Below, piece after piece: positions 28,229 to 39,402 of a stretch of 64,000 nucleotides of DNA; position 1 is the first letter of the stretch; each line of letters opens with the position of its first letter. The notes beneath the pieces were generated by a model. The model saw nothing but the letters and a program-made list of their open reading frames with translations. It was not told the DNA's origin and searched no databases. The translations under genes and the position numbers were made by a program. This DNA comes from Arthrobacter terricola (GTDB lineage Bacteria > Actinomycetota > Actinomycetes > Actinomycetales > Micrococcaceae). Location: assembly GCF_004354015.1 (NCBI RefSeq), contig NZ_SMRU01000001.1, positions 124,001 to 188,000 on the forward strand, in the 5' to 3' direction.

Positions 28229-30559
28229 CTAGGGCTTATCCGGCTGGTTCGTCGGCACCAACAAGGCCACGGGGTAACTCCGGAGGAGTTTTTCGACCGG
28301 CAATTTGCCCGCGGAATAGCTGTTGCCCGTGAATTCGTCCCGGGCATCGTGTGCAAGGTTGATGAAAGTGTCTTGCCATCCGCCGTTTTGTTCGAGCTTC
28401 CGCGGGAGCCGCGTGGCCACCGTAATGGCGCCCTGACCGCCCGGTGCCCCTCGTTCAAAGGCAATCACGTGATCAGCTGCTTGCCCCTCGGCCTCGACCG
28501 GACTGTAACCGCCGAAAAGCTCCGGGCGGTCGCGGCGAAGGCGAAGTGCCCGGGAAGTGACCAGAAGCTTGGCCATCTCGTTCCGCGTTTCGGTCTCCGC
28601 GCCAGCGTCGAGCGCGGCAAGCGCAGTCCTCCGCCGTTCGAAGTCCACCGGGCGTCGGTTGTCCGGGTCCGTGAGTGAACGGTCCCAAAACTCCGTCCCT
28701 TGGTAGACGTCCGGCACGCCGGGCATCGTCAGCTGGACGAGCTTGGCGGAGAGCGAGTTGGACGCCCCGTATGGGTCTAGGAGGGCCACGAACTTTTCCA
28801 GCTGGGCGGTCGCCTCCGGCACGTCGAACACGGCGTCGACGGCGGACGTCAGCCTCGTTTCGAACGTCGCGTCTGGCTCGAACCAGTTGGTGGAGTTACC
28901 GGCTTCCCGCGCAGCCTTGGTGACATAGCCGTGCAGGCGTTCGCGTCTGGCGGGCCAAGCGCCCGCGACGGCCTGCCATACGAGGGCTGCGAGTGGCCCG
29001 TCAGGGATCGGTGCCACGGCCTGCATGTGGTCCAGGAACGCTTCCCATTCCGGGACGGACTCGGCGATGGCTGAGATCCTGGCGCGTGTGTCTTCGCTGC
29101 GCTTGGTGTCGTGGGTCGTCAAGGTGGTCATCGACAGAGGCAGGCGATCCTGGCGAAGGGCCATCCGCTCGTGGAAACCCCGGACCGGCAACGCGAACTC
29201 CGTGGGGTCCGCTCCGACCTCGGTCAGTGTGCCGAGACGGGTGTAACGGAAGAACGCGGTGTCTTCCACACCTTTGGCCATGACCATGCCGGAGGTTTGC
29301 TGGAAGCGGCGGCCAAGTTCACGCTCGGCATCAAGCAACAACGGGAGCAGGCCTTTGAGGACCGGTTCCAGTTCCGGCCTGGCCTCTGCCGCGTGTTCGA
29401 CTGCCTCCACCAGGACGTCCTTGCCGAACGGCAGGTAACTCCGATAAACGGTGAAGCAAGCGATGATTTCGGATAGTGCGTCGGCAACATCCGGCCGTGG
29501 CAGTTCCACGGACTCCGGGACGAGCCGGGCGAGCCGCAGGATCTCCGAGTGAAGGATCCCGTCCGTGATGCGCCGCTTGGTGCCGTGGATCATTTCCGGG
29601 TAGTCGGCCGCCGTGCTGGTGCCGCGGAGCCGCGCGTCCAAGGCGTCAAGCGGCGCTTCGGCGTCGGGATCCACGAAAAGACGGTCGACGTCGGCGAGCG
29701 CGTCATAGCCTGTGGTGCCTTCGCAATCGAAGGTCTGAGGGAGTTGCTCGCCGGGCTCAAGGATTTTCTCCACGAGAACGTAGGATCCGCCGCTCGTGTC
29801 CTTGAGGCGCGCGAGGTAGCCCTCCGGATCGGCGAGCCCGTCCGGGTGGTCAATCCTCAACCCATCGACAAGTCCTTCGCTGAACCAACGGGCAATTTCC
29901 GCGTGGGCTTCGTCGAACACTTCGGGGATCTCCACCCGGATTCCAGCCAAAGAGTTGACCGCGAAGAAGCGCCGGTAGTTCAGTTCCGAGTCGGCCTGGC
30001 GCCACCCCACGAGTTCGTAGTGCTGGCGCGCATGGACGTCACGCGGATCGTCACCGGCGGTGAAGGTGCCTTCGGCGAGCGGAAACCGGTGATCGTAGTA
30101 GCGCAATTCGCCGTCGACAACCTCGAGCTGGTCTACGTCTTCCGCGCTGCCAAGGACGGGAATCCGGATCTTTCCGCCGCCAAAGTCCCAATCGACGTCG
30201 AACGCTTCCGCGTAGCGAGACGACCGGCCCTCCTTCAGGAGCGACCACCACCACGCGTTTTGCGGAGGCGATGCCACGCCCATGTGGTTGGGAACGATGT
30301 CCACGAGCACGCCCAGTCCGGCGTCCCGGGCCGCCCGGGACAACACGGCCAGTCCTTCGGCTCCCCCACGGGATGCGTCAACCGTGGAAGGGTCCGTGAC
30401 GTCGTACCCATGGTCCGAACCTTCCTCCGCAGTGAGGATGGGCGACAAATACACCCAATCCGCCCCGAGGTCCCGGAGATAGCCCGTGAGTGCCGCCGCG
30501 TCCTGAAGGGTGAACGATGGCCGGATCTGGAGCCGGTAGGTGGAGGCCGGTGTCCTCAT
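28229..30559 (-). CDS. treY: Malto-oligosyltrehalose synthase
   Basis: 776 aa GH13 enzyme that turns the reducing-end alpha-1,4 bond of a maltodextrin into the alpha,alpha-1,1 bond of trehalose. Motifs: [47 protein letters not shown] (nucleophile region), [15 protein letters not shown] and [18 protein letters not shown]. Its ATG overlaps the glgX stop by 4 bp, so the two are probably translationally coupled. Confidence 0.96.
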   Translation of the reverse strand: MRTPASTYRLQIRPSFTLQDAAALTGYLRDLGADWVYLSPILTAEEGSDHGYDVTDPSTVDASRGGAEGLAVLSRAARDAGLGVLVDIVPNHMGVASPPQNAWWWSLLKEGRSSRYAEAFDVDWDFGGGKIRIPVLGSAEDVDQLEVVDGELRYYDHRFPLAEGTFTAGDDPRDVHARQHYELVGWRQADSELNYRRFFAVNSLAGIRVEIPEVFDEAHAEIARWFSEGLVDGLRIDHPDGLADPEGYLARLKDTSGGSYVLVEKILEPGEQLPQTFDCEGTTGYDALADVDRLFVDPDAEAPLDALDARLRGTSTAADYPEMIHGTKRRITDGILHSEILRLARLVPESVELPRPDVADALSEIIACFTVYRSYLPFGKDVLVEAVEHAAEARPELEPVLKGLLPLLLDAERELGRRFQQTSGMVMAKGVEDTAFFRYTRLGTLTEVGADPTEFALPVRGFHERMALRQDRLPLSMTTLTTHDTKRSEDTRARISAIAESVPEWEAFLDHMQAVAPIPDGPLAALVWQAVAGAWPARRERLHGYVTKAAREAGNSTNWFEPDATFETRLTSAVDAVFDVPEATAQLEKFVALLDPYGASNSLSAKLVQLTMPGVPDVYQGTEFWDRSLTDPDNRRPVDFERRRTALAALDAGAETETRNEMAKLLVTSRALRLRRDRPELFGGYSPVEAEGQAADHVIAFERGAPGGQGAITVATRLPRKLEQNGGWQDTFINLAHDARDEFTGNSYSAGKLPVEKLLRSYPVALLVPTNQPDKP

Positions 30560-32985
30560 GCTCCCCCGTTCCTGGCCGTCCGCAGTTTCCTGGTCCGTTT
30601 CGGAGCAGCGGCGGGCTTGGATTCCGGTTCGGGCTTGGACTCGGCTTCCGCCTCAGCCCCGCCTTGCGGCTCACCTTCCGCCTCAGTCACACCTTCCGGT
30701 TCAGGCTGTGGTTCATGCTCCGCCTCAGGTTCAGGCTTCGAACGGGCTGCCTGTGCAGACGCTGCCGGCGTTGTGGGCGCGGGGATGGTTGGAACGGTCA
30801 AGGACGCCGTTTCGGGAGTGGTCGATTGCGTCAATGCCGCAACGGACGCAGCAACGGAGTGATCCGGTTCCACATCCGGGGCCGTATGCGCCCGCAGCAC
30901 GACGAGGGCCTTGGCGCCCACGCCGAGCACGGTCTCTGCCGGGACGGGCTGGGTGTTGGCACCCTCCCCAGCGGTATCGATGATGATGTCCCAGGCCGGC
31001 GCGTACTCGTCCGAAGGCATCTTGAAGCCAACTTCCTCGTCGTGCGCATTGAAGTACAGGAGGAAGTTGACGTCCGTGATGCGGCGGCCTTGGCTGTCGC
31101 GCCCGCGGATGCCGTCCCCGTTCAGGAACACGCCTACGGATCGGCCGAATCCGCTGTCCCAGTCCGACGGCGTCATGGTAGTTCCGTCGAGGTCGAGCCA
31201 GACGATGTCCGGAAGCCTCTCACCCTCGCCACGCAGTACCGGGCGCCCGTCGAAGAAACGGCTGCGGCGGAAGGTGGGGTGCTTGGCGCGCAGCGCGCTG
31301 ACGGCGGCCGTGAACTCCACGAGGGGCTGGTCCACGGATTCCCAATTGATCCAGGTCAGTTCGGAGTCCTGGCAGTAGCCGTTGTTGTTGCCGCGCTGTG
31401 TACGTCCGAGCTCGTCGCCGTGCAGCAACATGGGGACGCCTTGCGAGAGCAACATGGACGCGATGAAGTTCCGCTGCTGGCGGGCCCTGAGGGCAAGGAC
31501 CGCCGGGTCCTCGGTGGGGCCCTCCACGCCGCAGTTCCAAGAGCGGTTGTGGGATTCGCCGTCGTTGTTATCTTCGCCGTTCGCCTCGTTGTGCTTCTCG
31601 TTATAGGAGACGAGGTCGGACAGCGTGAAGCCGTCGTGGGCCGTGACGAAGTTGATCGATGCCACCGGGCGGCGTCCCGAGTGTTCGTAGAGGTCTGCCG
31701 AACCGGTCAGGCGGGAAGCGAACTCGCCCAGCGTCGACGGTTCGCCGCGCCAGAAATCGCGCACGGTATCGCGGTACTTACCGTTCCACTCGGTCCACTG
31801 CGGCGGGAAGTTGCCCACCTGGTAGCCGCCGGGTCCGACGTCCCACGGCTCGGCGATCAGTTTGACCTGCGACACCACCGGGTCCTGCTGAATGAGTTCG
31901 AAGAAGGTGGACAGTTTGTCCACGTCATAGAACTCGCGGGCAAGCGTCGAGGCAAGGTCGAAGCGGAACCCGTCAACGTGCATCTCGGTGACCCAGTAGC
32001 GCAGGGAGTCCATCAGCAACTGGAGCGAATGCGGACTGCGGACGTTGAGCGAGTTACCGGTGCCCGTGTAGTCCATGTAGTGCTTGAGGTCGCCCTCCAC
32101 CAGCCGATAGTACGCCGAGTTGTCGATTCCCTTGAAGGACAAGGTGGGCCCGAGGTGGTTGCCTTCGGCAGTGTGGTTGTAGACGACGTCGAGGATGACT
32201 TCGATGCCCGCGGTGTGCAAGGACCGCACCATGGCTTTGAAGTCCTGGACCTGCTGGCCGGTATCGCCTTTGGAGCTGTAGCTGTTGTGCGGGGCGAAAA
32301 AGCCGATGGTGTTGTAGCCCCAGTAATTGTTCAGGCCTTTGTCCTGGAGGATGCCGTCATTGGTGAACTGGTGGACGGGCATAAGCTCAATGGCCGTGAC
32401 GCCCAACTTCTTGAGGTGCGCGATGACGGCGGGGTGTGCCACCCCCGCGTATGTGCCTCGCTGTTCTTCCGGGACCTCCGGGTGCATCTGGGTCAAGCCC
32501 TTGACGTGGGCTTCGTAGATGAGTGAGCGGTGGTACGGAATCCGAAGCTGCTGGTCGCCTGCCCAGTCGAAGAAGGGGTTGATGACGACGCCCATCATCA
32601 TGTGTTGTGCGGAGTCCTTGTCGTTTCTGGAGTCCGGATCTCCCATGTTGTATGAGAAGAGCGCCGGGTCCCAGTCGATCTGCCGGTGGATGGCCTTGGC
32701 GTAGGGGTCCAGGAGGAGCTTGTTGGGGTTGAAGCGCTGGCCGGTTGCAGGATCGTACGGGCCGTGAACGCGGTAGCCGTATTTCTGCCCCGGTTGGACA
32801 TGCGGAAGGTAGCAATGCCATACGTAACCGTCAACCTCGTTGACGGTGTAGCTCATTTCGTCCCCGTCGTCGTCAAAGAGACACAACTCCACCTTTTCCG
32901 CCTTCTCGCTGAAGAGCGCGAAGTTGGTTCCCGTGCCATCAAAGGTGGCTCCCAACGGGTACGCGGTTCCTGGCCATATGTCCAT
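30556..32985 (-). CDS. glgX: Glycogen debranching enzyme GlgX/TreX with long acidic tail
   Basis: 809 aa, about 100 more than the usual ~700-720. It cleaves alpha-1,6 branches of glycogen to supply linear maltodextrins to TreY. CBM48 domain first ([20 protein letters not shown]), then GH13 motifs [25 protein letters not shown] (nucleophile), [16 protein letters not shown] and [18 protein letters not shown]. From about residue 715 the protein becomes a low-complexity Pro/Glu/Ala/Lys-rich tail ending in a basic cluster ([14 protein letters not shown]). GAAGGAG lies 5 bases before the ATG. First gene of glgX-treY-treZ. Confidence 0.96.
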   Translation of the reverse strand: MDIWPGTAYPLGATFDGTGTNFALFSEKAEKVELCLFDDDGDEMSYTVNEVDGYVWHCYLPHVQPGQKYGYRVHGPYDPATGQRFNPNKLLLDPYAKAIHRQIDWDPALFSYNMGDPDSRNDKDSAQHMMMGVVINPFFDWAGDQQLRIPYHRSLIYEAHVKGLTQMHPEVPEEQRGTYAGVAHPAVIAHLKKLGVTAIELMPVHQFTNDGILQDKGLNNYWGYNTIGFFAPHNSYSSKGDTGQQVQDFKAMVRSLHTAGIEVILDVVYNHTAEGNHLGPTLSFKGIDNSAYYRLVEGDLKHYMDYTGTGNSLNVRSPHSLQLLMDSLRYWVTEMHVDGFRFDLASTLAREFYDVDKLSTFFELIQQDPVVSQVKLIAEPWDVGPGGYQVGNFPPQWTEWNGKYRDTVRDFWRGEPSTLGEFASRLTGSADLYEHSGRRPVASINFVTAHDGFTLSDLVSYNEKHNEANGEDNNDGESHNRSWNCGVEGPTEDPAVLALRARQQRNFIASMLLSQGVPMLLHGDELGRTQRGNNNGYCQDSELTWINWESVDQPLVEFTAAVSALRAKHPTFRRSRFFDGRPVLRGEGERLPDIVWLDLDGTTMTPSDWDSGFGRSVGVFLNGDGIRGRDSQGRRITDVNFLLYFNAHDEEVGFKMPSDEYAPAWDIIIDTAGEGANTQPVPAETVLGVGAKALVVLRAHTAPDVEPDHSVAASVAALTQSTTPETASLTVPTIPAPTTPAASAQAARSKPEPEAEHEPQPEPEGVTEAEGEPQGGAEAEAESKPEPESKPAAAPKRTRKLRTARNGGA

Positions 32986-33059
32986 GTGTTCTCCTTCACT
33001 TGACGGATAACTTGATCACAGCCTAGCGAGCTACTGGGACATTTAAGGAACGCCTCGGA

Positions 33060-34604
33060 TTACGCGGACACGTACTTGTGGATAACTCGGAAGGTTTCCG
33101 GCACTTCCCGCGCAATGGCGGCAGCCGTCGTCGGACCGGCCCCGGAGGCCGCTTTCCCGGCCATCCCATGGATGCTTGCACCGACGGCGGCAACAGCGGC
33201 CCAGCGCTCCTCAGGGCCGATTCCGATCCCGGCGAACGGGCCGTCGTCGCCGAGTCCCGACGCCGCGTATGAAGCAGCAAGGGCTCCAAGGATCCCGCCG
33301 AGGACGTCGCCGCTGCCGGCCGTCGACATCCACGGATTGCCGTCCGACTGGCTGAAAACCGTGCCGGACGGAGAAGCTATGAGCGTCGTGGCGCCCTTGA
33401 GCAAGACCACGGCTCCGGTGTGTTCGGCCGCGAGTCGGACAAAGTGCAGGGTCCGGGATTCGACGTCGTCACGCGTCACCCGCACTTCGCTGCGCCCGAG
33501 GAGCGAAGTGAGCTCGCCTGCGTGCGGGGTCAGGATCCAGTTGGGCGGGCAACGTTCCGGAAGCAATTCGAGGGCTCCGGCGTCGACGACGGCGGGCTGG
33601 CCGCCGTCGTACGCAGCCTGCAAAGCGTCCTTGGCGCGCTGCAATTGGTCAGAACCGTCCAGCCCTGGACCAAGGAGCCAGGCCTGGACCCTTCCGGGCT
33701 CGTCAGGCTCCCAAATAGCCTCCGGGGTCCTGGCCAGCACTTGCCGGGCGACGGTCTCCGGGCCGAGGTACCGCACCATTCCTGGGCCGGATACCGACGC
33801 GGCTTCGACGGAAAGCGCGGCCGCGCCCGTATAGCGGGCTGAGCCAGCCACAACGCCTACCACTCCCCTGGTGTATTTCTGGGCCCGACGTCCCGGATGC
33901 GGCAATAGTTTGGCGAGATCGTGAACCGTGAGCCGCCGCAGGGCAGGAGATGGAAGGTGGTCTTCTATGCCGATCTGCACCACGTGCACCCGGCCGGAGC
34001 AGCCTTCGCCGGGGTCCGCCAGCAATCCGGCTTTGGCTCCTCCGAAAGTCACAGTGAGCCTTGCGGTCAGGACAGGCCAATGGGTTTCTCCCGTATCTGC
34101 ATCCACCCCGCTCGGAACATCACACGCCACCACGAGGGCCGGATGGAGCTCCTGCAACGCCGCCACCAGTTCCGCCGCGGGACCGTTGAGGCCGCCCCGC
34201 GCGCCCGTGCCAAGGATGGCGTCGATAACCACGTCGTCACCGGCGGTGGCCACGGCGAGCTCTTCGACATTCGCGTCATCCAAGGGCTGGACCCGCCCGC
34301 CGGCGGCCCTGAAAGCAGCCAAAGCGTCGGGGTGGGCCGAGCCTGCGGTGAGTACCGCCGTCGTACGCATTCCGCGGCGCGCCAGCATTGCGGCGGCAAA
34401 AAGGCCGTCGCCGCCGTTGTTGCCCTTGCCCGCGAGTACCGTGACGCTTGAGCCGTAGATGCGGCGACCGTCTGCACGGAGTTCGCGAACGACGGCGTTT
34501 GCCAGCCCGTGCGCGGCCCGCTGCATGAGAACAGCGCCCGCACCGGCATCAATAAGCGGTTTCTCCGCTGTCCTGACCTGTGTACCGGTGTAGGCGCTGA
34601 TCAT
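33060..34604 (-). CDS. nnr: Bifunctional NAD(P)H-hydrate repair enzyme (epimerase + ADP-dependent dehydratase)
   Basis: 514 aa. Residues ~1-210 are the YjeF_N epimerase (VTVLAGKGNNGGDGLFAAAML, and VIDAILGTGARGGLNGP). The C-terminal ~290 residues are the ribokinase-like dehydratase with ILTPHAGELTSLLG and the STAGSGDVLGGILGAL motif. Together they restore NADH and NADPH from their hydrated R and S forms. The gene lies 5 bp after acpS, in the operon glmS-acpS-nnr, an order common in actinobacteria. Confidence 0.95.
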   Translation of the reverse strand: MISAYTGTQVRTAEKPLIDAGAGAVLMQRAAHGLANAVVRELRADGRRIYGSSVTVLAGKGNNGGDGLFAAAMLARRGMRTTAVLTAGSAHPDALAAFRAAGGRVQPLDDANVEELAVATAGDDVVIDAILGTGARGGLNGPAAELVAALQELHPALVVACDVPSGVDADTGETHWPVLTARLTVTFGGAKAGLLADPGEGCSGRVHVVQIGIEDHLPSPALRRLTVHDLAKLLPHPGRRAQKYTRGVVGVVAGSARYTGAAALSVEAASVSGPGMVRYLGPETVARQVLARTPEAIWEPDEPGRVQAWLLGPGLDGSDQLQRAKDALQAAYDGGQPAVVDAGALELLPERCPPNWILTPHAGELTSLLGRSEVRVTRDDVESRTLHFVRLAAEHTGAVVLLKGATTLIASPSGTVFSQSDGNPWMSTAGSGDVLGGILGALAASYAASGLGDDGPFAGIGIGPEERWAAVAAVGASIHGMAGKAASGAGPTTAAAIAREVPETFRVIHKYVSA

Positions 34605-34609
34605 GGTGG

Positions 34610-34957
34610 CTAGTCTTCGGCGATGACCATGGCCGTGGCGATTCCGCCGTCATGGCTCATGGAGACATGCCAGCGTTTCACGCCTTTCGCGTCTGCGACG
34701 GCCAAAACGGTGCCCTTGACCTGGATGGTCGGCCCGTTCTGGTCCAGGCCGATCCAGCAGTCCTGCCAGTTCATGCCCGCCGGAGCCCCCAGGACCTTGG
34801 CCACGGCTTCCTTGGCCGCGAAACGCGCAGCCAAGGAACGCGTGTTGAGCTCACGCTCGGCAGGAACGAACAAGCGGTCCCGGAGCCCCGGGGTTCGCTC
34901 GAGTTGGCGCCCGAAGCGCTCAATGTCTACGACGTCTACGCCAATGCCAACAATCAT
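34610..34957 (-). CDS. acpS: Holo-[acyl-carrier-protein] synthase
   Basis: 115 aa, normal length. [18 protein letters not shown] at the start carries the Mg-binding Asp, and [12 protein letters not shown] carries the Glu and Lys of the 4'-phosphopantetheinyl transferase active site. It transfers phosphopantetheine from CoA to acyl carrier protein. It lies 4 bp after glmS and 5 bp before nnr, clearly in one operon. Confidence 0.97.
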   Translation of the reverse strand: MIVGIGVDVVDIERFGRQLERTPGLRDRLFVPAERELNTRSLAARFAAKEAVAKVLGAPAGMNWQDCWIGLDQNGPTIQVKGTVLAVADAKGVKRWHVSMSHDGGIATAMVIAED

Positions 34958-34961
34958 GGCG

Positions 34962-36848
34962 CTATTCTACGGTCACACTCTTGGCCAGGTTACGAGGCTG
35001 GTCCACGTCATATCCCTTGGCCTTGGCCAGTTCCGCCGCAAAAATCTGCAGCGGGACCGTGGTGAGCAGTGGCATCAGCAAGGTGGGAGTCTGCGGAACA
35101 TAGAACACGTGCTCAGCGTAGGCCCGCACGGTTTCGTCGCCTTCCTCGGCAATCACCAGGGTGCGCGCACCGCGCGCGCGGATTTCCTGGATGTTGCTGA
35201 CCACTTTCGCGTGCAGGGAGTCGCGGCCACGGGGCGAGGGAACAACCACGAAAACGGGCTGCCCTTCGTCGATCAGGGCGATCGGTCCGTGCTTCAGCTC
35301 GCCGGCTGCGAAGCCTTCAGCGTGGATGTAGGCGATTTCCTTGAGCTTCAAAGCGCCTTCAAGTGCCACCGGGAAGCCGACGTGGCGGCCCAGGAACAGC
35401 ACGGATTTCTCGTCCTTCATGCTGCGGGCCAGTTCGCGGAGCGGACCGGCGCCGTCGAGGATCTCCTGGATCTTGGCCGGAACCTTGCCGAGGTCGGCAA
35501 GGACGTCCTTGATCTGGCCGCTGAAGATGTTTCCGCGCAACTGGGCGAGGTAGAGGCCGAGCAAGTAGGCGGCCGTGATCTGGGCGAGGAACGCTTTGGT
35601 GGACGCAACCGCGATCTCCGGACCGGCGTGGGTGTAGAGCACGGCATCCGATTCGCGGGGAATGGTGGAGCCGTTCGTGTTGCAGATGGAGATCGTCTTG
35701 GCACCCTGCTCCCGCGCGTAGCGGACAGCCATCAGTGTATCCATGGTCTCGCCGGACTGGCTGATGGAGACCACGAGGGTTTTCGCGTCAACGATGGGAT
35801 CCCGGTAGCGGAACTCATGCGCGAGCTCGACTTCCGTGGGAATCCGGCACCAGTTCTCGATGGCGTACTTGGCCACCAGGCCGGCGTAAGCGGCGGTTCC
35901 GCAAGCCAGCACGATGATCTTGTCTACCTTCTTGAGCAGCTCGGGGTCGATCCGGAGCTCGCTCAGGGTGAGCTGGCCGTTGAGGTCCGAGCGGCCGAGG
36001 AGGGTCTGTGCCACGGCGTCAGGCTGGTCGTGGATTTCCTTCTCCATGAAGGAGCTGAAGCCACCCTTTTCGGCGGACGCCGGATCCCAGTCAACGTGGT
36101 ATTCCTTGCCCTGGGCGGGGGCGCCGAAGAAGTCCGTGATCTCCACGGAATCGGCGGTGATGGTGACGATCTGGTCCTGGCCCAGCTCCACAGCGCGGCG
36201 GGTGTGGTCGATGAAGCCGGAAACGTCCGAGCCGAGGAAGTTCTCGCCCTCGCCAAGGCCCACCACGAGGGGGGAATTGCGGCGGGCGGCCACGACGACG
36301 TCGGGCTGGTCGGCGTGCACGGCGAGAAGGGTGAATGCGCCCTCGAGCCGCTGGCACGCGAGCTGCATCGCCTTGGTGAGGTTTGATGATTCACCATTGA
36401 GCTGGTTGCGGAAGATGTCGCCCAGGAGCGCCGCGGCCACTTCGGTATCGGTTTCCGAGGTGAAGGTGACGCCCTTTTCAAGGAGTTCCTGCTTGAGTTC
36501 GGCGAAGTTCTCGATGATTCCGTTGTGGATCATCGCCAAGCGACCACCGTCAGCCAAGTGCGGGTGCGCGTTCTGGTCCGTGGGGCCGCCATGCGTTGCC
36601 CACCGGGTGTGGCCGATTCCCGTCAGCGAGGTGGGAAGGGGATCGCTTTCGAGTTCCGCCAGCAGATTGGTGAGCTTCCCGGATTTCTTCCGGGCCGCGA
36701 TGGTTCCGTCCGCCACCACGGCAACACCGGCGGAATCATAGCCCCGGTATTCAAGGCGACGAAGTCCTTCGAGTACTACGTCGAGAGCCGAATGCCCGGC
36801 GTCTGCCCGGCGGGATGAATTGCCAACGTAACCAACGATTCCACACAT
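34962..36848 (-). CDS. glmS: Glutamine-fructose-6-phosphate aminotransferase (isomerizing)
   Basis: 628 aa from ATG at 36848. This start places Cys at position 2 ([14 protein letters not shown]), which after Met removal is the N-terminal nucleophile of the glutaminase domain, so upstream in-frame ATGs are rejected. Glutaminase about 1-250 ([20 protein letters not shown]), then two SIS domains ([20 protein letters not shown] and [20 protein letters not shown]), ending in [13 protein letters not shown]. It makes glucosamine-6-phosphate, the entry to UDP-GlcNAc; GlmM, the next enzyme, is encoded 2.5 kb away. Confidence 0.97.
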   Translation of the reverse strand: MCGIVGYVGNSSRRADAGHSALDVVLEGLRRLEYRGYDSAGVAVVADGTIAARKKSGKLTNLLAELESDPLPTSLTGIGHTRWATHGGPTDQNAHPHLADGGRLAMIHNGIIENFAELKQELLEKGVTFTSETDTEVAAALLGDIFRNQLNGESSNLTKAMQLACQRLEGAFTLLAVHADQPDVVVAARRNSPLVVGLGEGENFLGSDVSGFIDHTRRAVELGQDQIVTITADSVEITDFFGAPAQGKEYHVDWDPASAEKGGFSSFMEKEIHDQPDAVAQTLLGRSDLNGQLTLSELRIDPELLKKVDKIIVLACGTAAYAGLVAKYAIENWCRIPTEVELAHEFRYRDPIVDAKTLVVSISQSGETMDTLMAVRYAREQGAKTISICNTNGSTIPRESDAVLYTHAGPEIAVASTKAFLAQITAAYLLGLYLAQLRGNIFSGQIKDVLADLGKVPAKIQEILDGAGPLRELARSMKDEKSVLFLGRHVGFPVALEGALKLKEIAYIHAEGFAAGELKHGPIALIDEGQPVFVVVPSPRGRDSLHAKVVSNIQEIRARGARTLVIAEEGDETVRAYAEHVFYVPQTPTLLMPLLTTVPLQIFAAELAKAKGYDVDQPRNLAKSVTVE

Positions 36849-37027
36849 GCCTACAAGAGTAGCGGGTGCCCTGCGGATCGGACGTAGGATATCCCTCTCC
36901 ACGAACAGGCCATTCCGCGGAACCAGCAGGAGGGCCGAGCCACCAATGGAGAGCATGCTCACATAAAGTCTCCTGTCCGTTAATGCTGCATTTCCAGATC
37001 GGCCAAGTGGGGGGCAGAATCATAAAA

Positions 37028-37993
37028 GTGACTTTGCAACGCAACGAAGCGAACGGCGACACCTCCTCACCGTTCGTGGAGCTGGACAGGCAGACGTGGT
37101 CCCGGCTGGCTGCCCAGATGGAACAGCCGCTCAACGAAGAGGACATCATCCGGCTTCGCGGTCTCGGCGACCCCCTGGACATGAAGGAAATACGCGAGGT
37201 CTACCTTCCGCTTTCGCGTTTGCTGCACCTCTACGTCCAGGCGTCCCAGCAGCTCCATTCCGCCACCACGACGTTCCTTGGCGAGCAGACCCAGCGCACG
37301 CCGTTCGTGATCGGCGTTGCAGGTTCGGTGGCTGTCGGGAAGTCCACGATTGCCCGCGTACTACGGGAGATGCTCCGCCGCTGGCCCGGAACACCCAACG
37401 TGGAACTCATCACCACTGACGGGTTCCTCTACCCGCTGGCAGAACTGAAGCGCCGGCATTTGCTGGAACGAAAGGGATTCCCGGAGTCCTACGACCGCCG
37501 CGCGCTGCTCCGCTTCGTCAGCGCCGTCAAGGGAGGGGCCGAGGAAGTACGCGCCCCTTGGTATTCGCACGTGACCTACGACATCGTGCCGGACAAGGAA
37601 GTTGTGGTGCATCGGCCTGACGTCCTGATCGTCGAAGGCCTCAACGTCCTTGCCCCCGCCCGGCCGCGACAGGACGGTCGCCAAGGCCTGGCATTGAGCG
37701 ACTTCTTCGACTTCTCGATCTACGTGGACGCCAAGACCTCCTACATCGAAGACTGGTACGTGGACCGTTTCAGGAAGCTGAGGAGCACGGCGTTCGCCCA
37801 GCCGGAGTCGTACTTCCACCGCTACGCGACGCTCTCCGATGTCGAAGCGGAAGCAACCGCCCGCGGCATCTGGAAGCGCATCAATGAGCCGAACCTCGAA
37901 GAAAACGTCCTTCCCACGCGGGGACGTGCCCAACTCGTCCTCACCAAGGACGCCGATCATTCCATCCGACGAATGTTGCTAAGGAAGGTCTAG
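37028..37993 (+). CDS. coaA: Pantothenate kinase, type I
   Basis: 321 aa from GTG at 37028, which gives the family length (about 312-320); further upstream in-frame starts (36983, 36866) extend into unconserved sequence. The P-loop is [12 protein letters not shown] (96-107), followed by [30 protein letters not shown], cited here only as the substrate-binding region about 127-156, and LIVEGLNVL. It phosphorylates pantothenate in the first step of coenzyme A synthesis. It is divergent from glmS and followed 5 bp later by the carboxypeptidase gene. Confidence 0.95.
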   Translation: MTLQRNEANGDTSSPFVELDRQTWSRLAAQMEQPLNEEDIIRLRGLGDPLDMKEIREVYLPLSRLLHLYVQASQQLHSATTTFLGEQTQRTPFVIGVAGSVAVGKSTIARVLREMLRRWPGTPNVELITTDGFLYPLAELKRRHLLERKGFPESYDRRALLRFVSAVKGGAEEVRAPWYSHVTYDIVPDKEVVVHRPDVLIVEGLNVLAPARPRQDGRQGLALSDFFDFSIYVDAKTSYIEDWYVDRFRKLRSTAFAQPESYFHRYATLSDVEAEATARGIWKRINEPNLEENVLPTRGRAQLVLTKDADHSIRRMLLRKV

Positions 37994-37998
37994 CACGC

Positions 37999-38865
37999 GT
38001 GTGCCGCACCGGTGGCCTGAGTCGCAGATCCTTCGCCGCGCTCGTGACGGCGGGCGTCGGAATGGCCACGTTGGCAGCCTGCACCCCCGGTTCACCGACC
38101 GCTTCGCCGGCTCCGGCCCCTTCCGTTTCCGGTCCCGGCACACCGTCACAGTTGCCGTTGCCGTCCGCAGCAATTACGACGGCGGAGCCCGCCTCCGGTT
38201 CGCCGGTTTCCCCGGTGAGCCACGCGCCTTTGGGCGCACCGCCGTCGAGCACTCTTCCTCAACAGCACTCGCTGACCGATCCCGCGAGCCAATGGGTCAT
38301 CGTTAACAAACACCGGCCACTCAATCCGCTGCAATACGTCCCTGGCGACTTGGTGCAGCCGGACGTCCTGCTCGCGATCAGCGGGGAAGGGGCCTTGCTG
38401 AACAGCACCACAGCGGCGGCCGCTGAAAAGCTCTTCGCGGGGGCCGCTGCCGCGGGTGTGACCCTCACGCTCGCTTCCGGCTACCGTTCCTTCCGGACGC
38501 AGGCGGAAACCTACAACGGTTACGTCAATGCGAGCGGCCAGGACTCGGCGGACACCGCCTCCGCTCGCCCTGGATTCTCCGAGCACCAGACCGGTTGGGC
38601 GTTCGACATCGGCGACGGTGGGGGTGCCTGCAGTTTCGAGCAGTGCTTCGACGAGCAGCCAGCCGCAGTATGGACCAAGGCCAACGCGCACACCTATGGG
38701 TTCGTGGTCCGGTACCCCTCGATGCGCGAGGACGTCACCGGTTACATTTATGAACCTTGGCATGTGCGTTTCGTCGGCGTTGAAGCAGCCGTGGACATGG
38801 CCACCCGGGGAATTGGGACCCTCGAGGAGTATTTTGGAGTCGGTGCGGCCCCGGACTACCTCTAG
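37999..38865 (+). CDS. Tat-type lipoprotein, VanY/M15B-family D-alanyl-D-alanine carboxypeptidase
   Basis: 288 aa from GTG at 37999. The N-terminus SRRSFAALVTAGVGMATLAA-C has twin arginines, a hydrophobic core and a lipobox Cys at about 28, so it should be exported by Tat and anchored as a lipoprotein. A ~60-residue Ser/Pro-rich linker follows. The peptidase domain shows SGYRSFRTQAETYNGYV, the zinc motif SEHQTGWAFD (S-x-H-x3-G-x-A-x-D) and EPWHVRFVG (E-x-x-H). It trims stem-peptide D-alanine outside the cell. Directly after coaA, likely same transcript. Confidence 0.9.
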   Translation: MCRTGGLSRRSFAALVTAGVGMATLAACTPGSPTASPAPAPSVSGPGTPSQLPLPSAAITTAEPASGSPVSPVSHAPLGAPPSSTLPQQHSLTDPASQWVIVNKHRPLNPLQYVPGDLVQPDVLLAISGEGALLNSTTAAAAEKLFAGAAAAGVTLTLASGYRSFRTQAETYNGYVNASGQDSADTASARPGFSEHQTGWAFDIGDGGGACSFEQCFDEQPAAVWTKANAHTYGFVVRYPSMREDVTGYIYEPWHVRFVGVEAAVDMATRGIGTLEEYFGVGAAPDYL

Positions 38866-38954
38866 CGGTTGATTATCAAAGAAGTTTCCGGGTTCCGGTA
38901 AAGAATTGACCGGCTGCTCATTGCGTATTTACCGCCATGGACTAGTTTGGTGCC

Positions 38955-39344
38955 ATGTTGAGTGGATTTAGGAATTTCATCCTGAAGGGCAACGTCGTAG
39001 ACCTTGCCGTAGCCGTCGTCATGGGTGCAGCTTTCGGTGCAGTTGTGGATGCACTCGTGAAGAACGTCCTCATGCCGCTGATTGCTGCCTTGGTTGGCTC
39101 CCCCAACTTTGACAGTTTCGCAAAAGTGACCATCAACGGAAATGACCTGCAGTTCGGCGTCCTGCTGACTGCGATCGTGAACTTCGTCCTCGTCGCGGCC
39201 GCCATCTATTTCGTGGTTGTTGCCCCAATGAACCATCTCATCGAACGCCGTAACGCGAAATTGGGTATTGCCGAAGAGGAACCCGCTGCCGATCCGGCGG
39301 TAACGCTCCTCACCGAAATCCGGGACAGTCTGGTCCAAAGATAA
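38955..39344 (+). CDS. mscL: Large-conductance mechanosensitive channel MscL
   Basis: 129 aa, normal length. The N-terminal amphipathic helix and TM1 read MLSGFRNFILKGNVVDLAVA then VVMGAAFGAVVDALVKN; TM2 is LLTAIVNFVLVAAAIYFVVV; the C-terminal cytoplasmic helix is acidic (AEEEPAADPAV). It opens under membrane tension to release solutes on hypo-osmotic shock. TAGTTT six bases before the ATG and the absence of a Shine-Dalgarno hint at a leaderless message. Confidence 0.97.
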   Translation: MLSGFRNFILKGNVVDLAVAVVMGAAFGAVVDALVKNVLMPLIAALVGSPNFDSFAKVTINGNDLQFGVLLTAIVNFVLVAAAIYFVVVAPMNHLIERRNAKLGIAEEEPAADPAVTLLTEIRDSLVQR

Positions 39345-39353
39345 CTCGGCAGA

Positions 39354-39393
39354 CAATTGTGGCCCGCATCCCTTGGGGGGCGGGCCACAATTG
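39354..39393. terminator. Bidirectional terminator between mscL and glmM
   Basis: CAATTGTGGCCCGC (39354-39367) pairs perfectly with 39380-39393 over a 12-base loop. It sits 9 bp after each of the two convergent stop codons, with A/T at the stem base on both sides. Confidence 0.85.
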
Positions 39394-39402
39394 CGTGGAT
39401 TG

